Source: Candidatus Rhodoferax mariagerensis
Lineage (GTDB): Bacteria > Pseudomonadota > Gammaproteobacteria > Burkholderiales > Burkholderiaceae_C
Reading direction: 5' to 3'
DNA: 64,000 nt
Assembly: GCA_016719055.1 (NCBI GenBank)
Contig: JADKAW010000026.1
Location: 12,517-76,516, forward strand
Shown here: piece after piece, positions 18,453 through 25,985 of the stretch
Numbering within the stretch: position 1 is the first letter of the stretch
How the letters are laid out: every line of letters begins with the position of its first letter
Program-made: the position numbers and the translations under genes
The notes under the pieces: generated by a model
Databases searched by the model: none
The model's input: the letters and a program-made list of their open reading frames with translations, nothing else
What the model was told of the DNA's origin: nothing

Positions 18453-19973
18453 TCACCTGCACCAGCAGTGACCAGGGCGTTTTTGCCATGCCACTGATTC
18501 TTCGTTCAACAGGTGGGCTGATTGCGGGTAGGTTTGTGTCCAGTCGCTGCGAACGGTCAGCACAAACTGCTTCGGCACCCGGGTGTCACGCACCAGCGTT
18601 AAACCGTCCAGGTCGGGGTCGCGGCGGGCATGGCACAGGGCCACGGCCAGTCGCAGCACCATCAGTTGCCGCACAAACATTTCGTCCTCAAAATCAACAT
18701 CGAGCTTGCGCAGCTTGCCTCGGTGCCCCAGCACCAGCAGGCTCAGGCGATGCAACTCGGTCAGCGCAAAACCCATGGCATCGGTGTTGTCCAGGATATA
18801 AGAGCCGTGCTTGTGGTAGTCGGTGTGCGAGATACGGCTACCGATTTCATGCAACTGACCGGCCCAGGCAATTTTTTGCGCGGAGCGTTCGTGGGTGAGT
18901 TGTTCACGCCCCGCTGCCCCCTGGTTGAGTCGGGCGTAAATGGTGTTGGCCACCTGCCCCACCCGTTTTCCGTGGGTCGCATCTGCCCCAAATTTGCTCG
19001 CCAGACGCTCAACCGAATGGCTGCGAAGGTCGGCTTGCTGCTGGCCGTGGCCCATCAGGTCTTGCAGTAGTCCATGCCGCAGTCCACCATTGGTCTGCAC
19101 CAGCCGGGTAATGCGCAACAGATCAAACAGTGCCCGCAAAATACTCAAGCCACCGCCAATGATGGCTTTGCGATCTTCTTTCATACCCGGCAGGCGCAAG
19201 CGTTCGGCGTTCTGGGCCGCCAGCAACCGCTCCAGCAACCAGTCCAAACCATCGCGAGTGACCGAACCTGCCGGCCAGCCAGAGGCTGCCAACACATCGC
19301 CCACCGCATTGACGGTGCCAGCCGACCCATACGAGGCATCCCAGAGGTCAGAAGCATAAAAGCTGATCGCTTCATCGAGCACGGCCTTGGCCGATATCTC
19401 GGCAATCTGAAACGAGCGCTTGGTGAACTGCCCGTCAGGAAAATAGCGCATCGACCAGGCGATGCTGCCCACCCGGTATGACTCCATCTGGGTTGACGCC
19501 AGGCCGCAACCCAAAATCAGCTCGGTGGAGCGGCCACCAATGTCGATCACCAGGCGGCGCTCCGGGGTGTTGGGCAAGGCTTGTGCCACGCCTTGGTAAA
19601 TCAGCCGCGCTTCTTCGCGCCCTGAAATGACGTTGATCGGAAAACCCAGCATGTTGCTGCCGTGCTTGAGAAATTCTTCGCGGTTGCGCGCTTCGCGCAA
19701 GGTTTGGGTGGCCACTGCGCACACTTCGTCTTCGGTAAAACCAGCCAGACGCTCGCCAAATCGTGCCAGGCAGTCCCAGCCGCGCTGCATGGCCTCATGG
19801 GTCAGATTGCGGTTTTGGTCGAGCCCGCCGCCTTGTCGAACGGTTTCTTTCAGATATTCGGTGCGAAAGAACTGCCCGTGTTCAACCTTGCCAATCTCCA
19901 GGCGAAAACTGTTGGATCCCAAATCGACTGCCGCCAGTCGCGTGGTGTGGTTCATTTCAACATCGGGTTTCAT
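18453..19973 (-). CDS. ppx: Exopolyphosphatase / Ppx-GppA phosphatase
   Basis: A 506-residue protein that releases phosphate from polyphosphate and may also act on pppGpp. The actin-fold phosphate-1 motif AAVDLGSNSFRLEIGKV is at the N-terminus and the second loop VIDIGGRSTELILG about 130 residues later. The HD-like C-terminal part contains LHEIGSRISHTDYHKHGSY. Either ATG 19973 (MKPDVEMNHTT) or 19955 could be the start; the open frame reaches 20057 but upstream residues do not look conserved. It converges on the gene ending at 18432. No ppk is in the window. Confidence 0.9.
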   Translation of the reverse strand: MKPDVEMNHTTRLAAVDLGSNSFRLEIGKVEHGQFFRTEYLKETVRQGGGLDQNRNLTHEAMQRGWDCLARFGERLAGFTEDEVCAVATQTLREARNREEFLKHGSNMLGFPINVISGREEARLIYQGVAQALPNTPERRLVIDIGGRSTELILGCGLASTQMESYRVGSIAWSMRYFPDGQFTKRSFQIAEISAKAVLDEAISFYASDLWDASYGSAGTVNAVGDVLAASGWPAGSVTRDGLDWLLERLLAAQNAERLRLPGMKEDRKAIIGGGLSILRALFDLLRITRLVQTNGGLRHGLLQDLMGHGQQQADLRSHSVERLASKFGADATHGKRVGQVANTIYARLNQGAAGREQLTHERSAQKIAWAGQLHEIGSRISHTDYHKHGSYILDNTDAMGFALTELHRLSLLVLGHRGKLRKLDVDFEDEMFVRQLMVLRLAVALCHARRDPDLDGLTLVRDTRVPKQFVLTVRSDWTQTYPQSAHLLNEESVAWQKRPGHCWCR

Positions 19974-20324
19974 TTCAACATGACCAATCGGTGATTCAAG
20001 CAGCTGGCAGGCACCCACGGATGGCGCGGGTTGGGGGAAAGGTGCCTGCCGTGCCACCGGACCCGCATCCTGAACCGGGGTTCAGGTGGGCCAGGTCAGT
20101 GAAGCCTTGGGTTCATCTAACGCGAGATGATCACGCCAGCCAGACGATGTTCCAAGCCCGAGCTCGTTGAGCATTGGTTCAAGGAAATATAAAGCCCGGT
20201 GAGCACAACAGACAAAACAAATTGTAGACCGGACCAGGTGCCTTGGACGGGCCAAGTGCCGAAAGAAACCTTTCTACCTGCAGTCTGGCCAATGGCCGCA
20301 GGCTACGGCCTAGACGGTGCTCCA

Positions 20325-23231
20325 TCAGTCCTTGAACTCGGGCGTGCGTTTGCCCATGTTGGCCATCATGGCTTCCTGCAGGTCGTTGGAGAGCAGCATG
20401 GCGGCGTTCCAGGTGGCCACATGGTTCAGGCCGTCGGCCACCGAGTGGTCGCGCGCATAGGTGATCATTTCCTTCACACCCCTGATTGACAAAGGCGACT
20501 TGGCTGCAATCGTTGTAGCAATGTCGCGCACGCCTTGTTGCAGCGCCTCACGCGTGGCAAACACACGGTTGACCAGACGCATCTGCAGCGCCTCATCGGC
20601 ACCAAATTTACGCGCGGTATAGGCCAGTTCACGCGCCATGCCTTCACCAATCAGTTTGGGTAGCCGTTGTAATGTGCCGACATCGGCGGTCATGCCTATG
20701 TCGATTTCCTTGATGTTGAAACTGGCGTCCGCCGCGCAATAACGCATGTCGGCGCAGCAAATCAGGTCGATACCACCGCCCACACAAGCGCCGTGAATGG
20801 CCGCCAGCACCGGTTTGCGGCAGCGCTCCAGGCTGGTCAGGGTGTCTTGCAGGTCCAGAATCACCTGGCGCAAGTTTTCGCGGGTGCGGGCTTCACAGTC
20901 ATTTTGAATGACATCGCCCATGCCCATCATCATCTGCAGGTCAATGCCGGCGGTAAACGCGCGGCCTTCGCCTTCCAGAATCGCCACCCGAGCCTCAGGG
21001 GTGGCGTCCACCCATTTGAAGGCCTTGCGGATGTCGTGCCACATGGCCAGGTTCATGGCATTGGCCTTGTCGGGGCGGTTCAGGCGGATCGTGGCAATGT
21101 GGTCGCTCAGGCTGACGCATAGAGTTTCAAAGCTCATGGCGCTATCTTTTTGATTGCTGGGTGCGCTTTCTGGTTCTGGGCTAGAGGCGGATTTCTCTTG
21201 TATTTTGGAGGTGAGTGAAATGGCCAGCTCGGTGCCCTGCTTGATGGCGCGTTTGGCATCCAGCTCTTCGGCTTTGTCGGCACCACCAATCAGAAACACG
21301 CTGACCTTGGCTGCCAGCAACTCGGCCTGCAATTCGCGCTGCGGCTCCTGGCCGGCGCACAGGATTACGTTGTCCACCGGCAGCGTCATTTCGCGCTCAC
21401 CCACGCTGATGTGCAGGCCGGCATCGTCAACCTTGTGATAGGTCACCCCGGCCAGCATCTCGACCTGGCGGTTTTTGAGCGAGGTACGGTGTATCCAGCC
21501 GGTGGTCTTGCCCAGGCCGTCGCCGACCTTGCTGGCCTTGCGCTGCAGCAAAAAGAGCTTGCGCGGGCTGGGCTGGATGTGCGCCGGTACCAGACCGCCA
21601 CGTTCGCCGTAGGCTGTGTCCACACCCCATTCGGTAAAAAACTTGGCCGCGTCGAGACTCGGGCTGGTGCCACTGTGCAGCAGGTATTCGGCCACGTCAA
21701 ACCCAATGCCACCCGCGCCAATCAATGCCACGGTCAAACCGACCGGGCGTTTGTCGCGCAACACGTCCAGGTAACCCATCACTTTGGGATGGTCAATGCC
21801 CTCAATGGGCGGTGTGCGCGGTGTCACACCCGTGGCAAGCACCACCTGGGCGTAGCCGCCGTCGATCAGCACCTTGGCATCGACGCGGGTATTGAGTTGC
21901 AGCTTGACGCCGGTCAATTCGATCTGCCGGCCAAAGTAGCGCAGCGTCTCGTAAAACTCTTCCTTGCCCGGCACTTGTTTGGCAATGTTGAACTGGCCGC
22001 CGATCTCGCTGGCGGCATCAAACAGTGTCACGTCAAAACCGCGTTGCGCGGCCGTGGTGGCAAAAGCCAGGCCGGCCGGGCCGGCACCGACCACGGCAAT
22101 CTTGTCGGGCTGCGGGGTGGGTGTGATGTTGATCAGCGTCTCGTGGCAGGCGCGCGGGTTGACCAGGCAGGACGTGACCTTGCCGGCAAAGGTGTGGTCC
22201 AGGCAGGCCTGGTTGCAGCCAATGCAGGTGTTGATCTCGTCGGCTTTGCCGGCGGCGGCCTTTTGCACAAACAGCGGGTCAGCCAGGAATGGTCGTGCCA
22301 TCGACACCATGTCGCAAAAGCCGTCGACCAGCAGTTGCTCGGCTACTTCTGGGGTGTTGATGCGGTTGGTGGCCACCAGCGGAATGCCGACCTTGCCCTT
22401 GAGCTGCTTTGTCACCCAGGCCCAGGCGGCACGGGGCACTTTGGTGGCAATGGTGGGAATACGTGCTTCGTGCCAGCCGATGCCGGTGTTGAGGATGGTG
22501 GCGCCGGCAGCCTCCAGCGCTTGCGCCAGTTCCACCACTTCATCCAGTGTGGAGCCGCCTTCGACCAGGTCAAGCATCGACAGACGAAAGATGATGATGA
22601 AGTTCTGACCGACCTTGGCGCGGGTTTGCCGCACGATTTCGACCGGGAAACGAATGCGGTTGGCATAGCTGCCGCCCCATTCGTCATCGCGCTGGTTGGT
22701 GCGCGCGGCGATAAATTCGTTGAGCAGGTAGCCCTCGCTGCCCATGATCTCGACGCCGTCGTAGCCGGCACTTTGCGCGAGTGCGGCGCAGCGCACAAAG
22801 TCATCCACCGTCTGGTAGACCTCTTCGGTGCTCAGTGCTCGTGGTTTGGTCGGGTTGATGGGAGCTTGCAGCGCACTGGGTGCCACCAGATCGGCGTGGT
22901 AGGCATAGCGGCCAAAGTGCAGGATTTGCATGGCAATCTTGCCGCCTGCGGCGTGCACGGCGTCGGTCACTACGCGGTGTTTGTCGGCCTCGGCCTGCGT
23001 GGTCAGGCGGGCGCCGCCGGGCATGGGGCGGCCGCGGTCGTTGGGGGCAATGCCGCCGGTCACGATCAGGCCGACGCCGCCTTTGGCACGCTCGGCATAA
23101 AACGCGGCCATGCGGTTAAAACCGTCTTTGGCCTCTTCCAGGCCAACGTGCATCGAGCCCATCAGCACCCGGTTGGGCAGAGTGGTAAAGCCCAGGTCAA
23201 GTGGGGCCAGCAAATGTGGGTAGGTGTTCAT
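20325..23231 (-). CDS. fadH: Fused 2,4-dienoyl-CoA reductase and dienoyl-CoA isomerase
   Basis: A 968-residue protein. Residues 1-675 are FadH-like: an old-yellow-enzyme barrel (MQILHFGRYAYHADL), a 4Fe-4S cluster (CIGCNQACLDHTFAGKVTSC), FAD (VVGAGPAGLAFA) and NAD(P)H (LIGAGGIGFDVAEYLL) folds. After a 25-residue Ser/Glu/Pro linker, residues about 700-968 are an enoyl-CoA hydratase/isomerase domain. This keeps the three acids of delta3,5-delta2,4-dienoyl-CoA isomerase (ADMRYC, IKEIDIGMTADVGTLQRLP). The isomerase product is the reductase substrate. The start is ATG 23231 behind GAGGA; a TTG three bases upstream is not used. A lost stop or sequence error is possible. Confidence 0.88.
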   Translation of the reverse strand: MNTYPHLLAPLDLGFTTLPNRVLMGSMHVGLEEAKDGFNRMAAFYAERAKGGVGLIVTGGIAPNDRGRPMPGGARLTTQAEADKHRVVTDAVHAAGGKIAMQILHFGRYAYHADLVAPSALQAPINPTKPRALSTEEVYQTVDDFVRCAALAQSAGYDGVEIMGSEGYLLNEFIAARTNQRDDEWGGSYANRIRFPVEIVRQTRAKVGQNFIIIFRLSMLDLVEGGSTLDEVVELAQALEAAGATILNTGIGWHEARIPTIATKVPRAAWAWVTKQLKGKVGIPLVATNRINTPEVAEQLLVDGFCDMVSMARPFLADPLFVQKAAAGKADEINTCIGCNQACLDHTFAGKVTSCLVNPRACHETLINITPTPQPDKIAVVGAGPAGLAFATTAAQRGFDVTLFDAASEIGGQFNIAKQVPGKEEFYETLRYFGRQIELTGVKLQLNTRVDAKVLIDGGYAQVVLATGVTPRTPPIEGIDHPKVMGYLDVLRDKRPVGLTVALIGAGGIGFDVAEYLLHSGTSPSLDAAKFFTEWGVDTAYGERGGLVPAHIQPSPRKLFLLQRKASKVGDGLGKTTGWIHRTSLKNRQVEMLAGVTYHKVDDAGLHISVGEREMTLPVDNVILCAGQEPQRELQAELLAAKVSVFLIGGADKAEELDAKRAIKQGTELAISLTSKIQEKSASSPEPESAPSNQKDSAMSFETLCVSLSDHIATIRLNRPDKANAMNLAMWHDIRKAFKWVDATPEARVAILEGEGRAFTAGIDLQMMMGMGDVIQNDCEARTRENLRQVILDLQDTLTSLERCRKPVLAAIHGACVGGGIDLICCADMRYCAADASFNIKEIDIGMTADVGTLQRLPKLIGEGMARELAYTARKFGADEALQMRLVNRVFATREALQQGVRDIATTIAAKSPLSIRGVKEMITYARDHSVADGLNHVATWNAAMLLSNDLQEAMMANMGKRTPEFKD

Positions 23232-23260
23232 CAATTTTTCCTCAAACAGGGGTGCAACTA

Positions 23261-23274
23261 TGCAACGCGTTGCA
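23261..23274. promoter_or_regulatory. Palindromic operator 1 (TGCAACGCGTTGCA)
   Basis: A perfect 14-base palindrome lies 30 bases before the fused fadH start in the divergent intergenic region. It shares TGCAAC and GTTGCA arms with the second palindrome 39 bases away. It is the likely binding site for the adjacent PadR-type repressor. Confidence 0.7.
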
Positions 23275-23297
23275 CAGTTTAGGAGAAGTCAAAAATT

Positions 23298-23315
23298 TAT
23301 GCAACCAGTTGCATA
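23298..23315. promoter_or_regulatory. Palindromic operator 2 (TATGCAACCAGTTGCATA)
   Basis: An 18-base palindrome with a 2-base centre (CA) lies 30 bases before the PadR-type gene. Centres of the two sites are 39 bases apart, near four helical turns, which would suit cooperative binding and joint control of both divergent genes. Confidence 0.7.
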
Positions 23316-23344
23316 GAGTGTTTTCCCCAATTAGACTCAGCGCC

Positions 23345-23881
23345 ATGTCCTTGTCACACGCCTTGCTGACCTCGCTACTCGAAAAATCATCTTCCGGCTA
23401 TGATCTGGCACGGCGCTTTGACAAGTCGATTGGCTTTTTTTGGCATGCCACGCACCAGCAGATTTACCGCGAACTGGGTCGCATGGAAACGGCGGGCTGG
23501 ATTGCGTCCAGCATTGCCCCAGACGCTGGCAAAACCCGCAAACGCATTTACTGCGTGTTGCCGCAAGGGCAGGCCGAACTGCTGCGCTGGGCCGCAGGGC
23601 CGTCTTCACCGATGGATTTGCGCGACGAATTCATGGTGCGCCTGCGATTGGACGCCGCCGTGGGCCCGCTGGGACTGGCCCGCGAACTGCAGCGGCGCAT
23701 CGCCCTGCATGAAGAAAAACTCGCCCTGTACCGCCAGATTGAACAGCGCGATTTTGCCGCTGGCAGCAGCCAGGCGCGGGCTGCCCTGATTCACCACATG
23801 ATTCTCAAAAAAGGCATTTTGTACGAAGAAAACTCGATTGCCTGGGCACATGAGATGCTTGAAGTGCTATTGTTAAAATAG
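23345..23881 (+). CDS. PadR-family transcriptional regulator
   Basis: A 178-residue protein. Residues 1-75 form the PadR winged helix (SHALLTSLLEKSSSGYDLAR, then ATHQQIYRELGRMETAGWI and a wing at TRKRIYCVL). The remainder is the helical dimerisation domain (RELQRRIALHEEKLALYRQI). It is divergent from the fused fadH gene, with two palindromes between them, and probably represses that gene and itself. A CoA ester ligand is plausible but not shown. Its stop codon lies inside a copy of the dispersed repeat. Confidence 0.88.
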   Translation: MSLSHALLTSLLEKSSSGYDLARRFDKSIGFFWHATHQQIYRELGRMETAGWIASSIAPDAGKTRKRIYCVLPQGQAELLRWAAGPSSPMDLRDEFMVRLRLDAAVGPLGLARELQRRIALHEEKLALYRQIEQRDFAAGSSQARAALIHHMILKKGILYEENSIAWAHEMLEVLLLK

Positions 23882-23920
23882 CTTTTGGCGCATATGGTTA
23901 AAGGGCTAGAGGCTAATTTA
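23878..23920 (+). repeat. Dispersed intergenic repeat copy (GGGCTAGAGGC type)
   Basis: This copy reads ATAGCTTTTGGCGCA, a spacer, then AAGGGCTAGAGGCTAATTT. Six further copies occur at 21141-21194, 24898-24940, 29778-29820, 31288-31330, and on the minus strand at 61543-61585 and 62228-62273. The shared skeleton is ATAGCT, GCGCA, a short spacer and GGGCTAGAGGC followed by an AT-rich end. No protein is encoded by the repeat itself. Confidence 0.7.
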
Positions 23921-23928
23921 TTATCAAT

Positions 23929-24849
23929 TCACTGAGGGATGTTGCGCACTGCAGTCAGGCTGCCGCCGAGCAATTCAGCCAGGCGCTGATGCGGCATTCT
24001 GAAGCCACAGGCTTGCGCATGGCCGCCACCGCCCATGCTTTCGGCCAAGGTGATGCAACTGAAATTGGCTTTTGAACGCAGACCACATTTGACCGCACCC
24101 TTTTGGTCGACCGACCACAGCAGCGCAAAAGTACCCGACTTTTGGCACAACATGTCTCCGACCAGGCTGTGAAACACGCTGGGCGCATTCACCATCAAGC
24201 CGTCCACACCGTTAAACCGCAGGGCCTGGGCACTCTCGGCGATTTGCTCGGCCAGTTTTCTGAACTTGGCGTCCATGGCTTCCCCACGAGTGATGTAGGC
24301 ATTGATCTGTGACGCGTCAAATTGTGTGATGGTGCGCCAGCGGGCAAAGTCAAAGGGCTCCATGTCCAGCGCTGCCAGAAAACCGGCACTTAGCGCGTAT
24401 TGCCACACCCAGATGTCGCGGTCTTCCACATAACGCACCAGGTCTGGCACGGGCTGCTGGGGGTGAAAAAACTCCCAGGCCAAGCGCGCGCCAGACTTGC
24501 TCATGTCAAAGTGCACCACGCCGCTTTGGCTGACAAATGCCGACAGTTTGCTGGCCGCACTCTGGTGGTGGTCCAGCAAAACAAGTTTGGCTGCGCGCGC
24601 GTCGATGGCGCGCAACAGGGGTTCGGCAAACGAAAAATCCAGGATGTAGACAGCGCGCCCGTCCAGGGCCGGCAAGTCGTCGATGCCATGCACATCGCCA
24701 TGATCAAGTCCCAAAAATTCGGCCTGGCCCGCGTAATACAGCCACGCTGCCAAGGCTGCAGCAAAGCCGTCCGGGCACTGGTGCCCGTGGTAGATCACCA
24801 GCGGATTGGGATCATTTCTATCTGGAGAAACCGGTAAATTCAAAGGCAT
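23929..24849 (-). CDS. DHH-family phosphoesterase
   Basis: A 306-residue protein. The DHH metal motifs appear as IYHGHQCPDGFAAA (residues about 19-32), ILDFSF (about 69) and LLDHHQSA (about 91). The DHHA1 substrate motif GGGGHAQACGF is near the C-terminus. Members act on phosphodiester or phosphoanhydride bonds, for example oligoribonucleotides or cyclic dinucleotides. The exact substrate is not evident. It is convergent with the PadR-type gene and the intergenic region holds a dispersed repeat. Confidence 0.85.
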   Translation of the reverse strand: MPLNLPVSPDRNDPNPLVIYHGHQCPDGFAAALAAWLYYAGQAEFLGLDHGDVHGIDDLPALDGRAVYILDFSFAEPLLRAIDARAAKLVLLDHHQSAASKLSAFVSQSGVVHFDMSKSGARLAWEFFHPQQPVPDLVRYVEDRDIWVWQYALSAGFLAALDMEPFDFARWRTITQFDASQINAYITRGEAMDAKFRKLAEQIAESAQALRFNGVDGLMVNAPSVFHSLVGDMLCQKSGTFALLWSVDQKGAVKCGLRSKANFSCITLAESMGGGGHAQACGFRMPHQRLAELLGGSLTAVRNIPQ

Positions 24850-24897
24850 GATGAGACTTTATTAAAATTTCCAACGAACAAGAACGCTCTATATTTT

Positions 24898-24940
24898 ATA
24901 GCTATTAGCGCAATAACCATAAGGGATTAAGGCCTTTTTT
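24898..24940 (+). repeat. Dispersed intergenic repeat copy
   Basis: ATAGCTATTAGCGCAATAACCATAAGGG and a variant end (ATTAAGGCC) match the skeleton of the repeat described at 23878. It lies between the DHH gene and rbgA. The remaining 90 bases to the rbgA stop show nothing else. Confidence 0.65.
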
Positions 24941-25028
24941 AAACCAATTGTGCGATGACTAACCGGACCGCGTACCGCGCCCCGCTGACCTGTGACAGCT
25001 GGCAAACGCGCAAGTATGTCAGCGCCCA

Positions 25029-25982
25029 TCAGTGGCGCAAATCTGGCCGGGGGACCTGTTTGAAGCGAATCTTGCGGTCGAGCTCGATGGCGTCCTTTTT
25101 CAGTTGTCGCTGAGCGTCGAGTGTCTGTCCGGTGGCCAGCCATTGGGCAAACTCATCAGGGGTTTCGAGTGTGATACGGCCCATCACTGCTGATCGGAAG
25201 TCGTAAATAGCGATTTCGGCCGCTTTTTGCAGATTGACCTTCTGGCCACCCTGCAAGGCACCGCGCTGGCGGCCAATGGTCTCTAGCAGTTGCTCGTCTG
25301 TCAGGGCGCTGGCGTCCTCTATCTTGAAGCGTGCCTGCAGCAGGGCAGGGTAGTGCTGACGCAGGTAGTCCAGCAGTTCTAGCGCCACCTCTTGCTCGTC
25401 AAACGCATTGCGCCCCACCGCGCCGCTGGCGGCCAGGTTGTAACCGCTTTTGGTCACGATGATGCGTGGCCATAACACGCCGGGTGTGTCGTACAGGTAG
25501 AAGTCGGGCGCCAGGGCGATGCGCTGCTCCTGTTTGGTCACGCCGGCTTCATCACCGGTTTTGGCGGCGCGCTTACCGGTCAGGGTGTTGATCAGGGTTG
25601 ACTTGCCTACGTTGGGGATGCCACAAATCAGCACGCGCATGGGCTTGACCATACCGCGCCGCAGCGGCGCCAGCGCATGGCAGGCCGCAATCACCGCTTT
25701 GGCTGGGGTGGCAACGCTGGCATCCAGCGCAATGGCCTGGGTACCGGGCAAGGCGCTGTAATGCGCCAGCCACTGGGGGGTGCGCAGCGGGTCTGCTAGG
25801 TCTTGTTTGTTGAGCACCTTCAGTGCTGGTTTGCCCTGGGTGAGCTTGGCCAGCAGCGGGTTGGCACTGGAGCCCGGCAGCCGCGCATCCAGCAGTTCAA
25901 TCACCACATCAATGTTATTGATGCGCTCGGCAATCGCCTTTTGCGTCAGGTGCATGTGCCCCGGAAACCATTGAATCGCCAT
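25029..25982 (-). CDS. rbgA: Ribosome biogenesis GTPase (YlqF/RbgA)
   Basis: A 317-residue circularly permuted GTPase. G4 (LNKQD, about residue 57) comes before G1 (GIPNVGKST, about 122) and G3 (DTPG, about 170), with N-terminal WFPGHM, a hallmark of the YlqF family. The C-terminal helical domain contains the segment FRSAVMGRITLETP. RbgA acts late in 50S subunit maturation. It is 3 bases from the next upstream gene, so probably in one transcript. Confidence 0.93.
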   Translation of the reverse strand: MAIQWFPGHMHLTQKAIAERINNIDVVIELLDARLPGSSANPLLAKLTQGKPALKVLNKQDLADPLRTPQWLAHYSALPGTQAIALDASVATPAKAVIAACHALAPLRRGMVKPMRVLICGIPNVGKSTLINTLTGKRAAKTGDEAGVTKQEQRIALAPDFYLYDTPGVLWPRIIVTKSGYNLAASGAVGRNAFDEQEVALELLDYLRQHYPALLQARFKIEDASALTDEQLLETIGRQRGALQGGQKVNLQKAAEIAIYDFRSAVMGRITLETPDEFAQWLATGQTLDAQRQLKKDAIELDRKIRFKQVPRPDLRH

Positions 25983-25985
25983 GAT

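Noticed and set aside
21411..23282. A 623-residue plus-strand frame opposite the fused fadH gene
   Set aside because: It overlaps a fully recognisable enzyme on the minus strand and has shadow-type composition.
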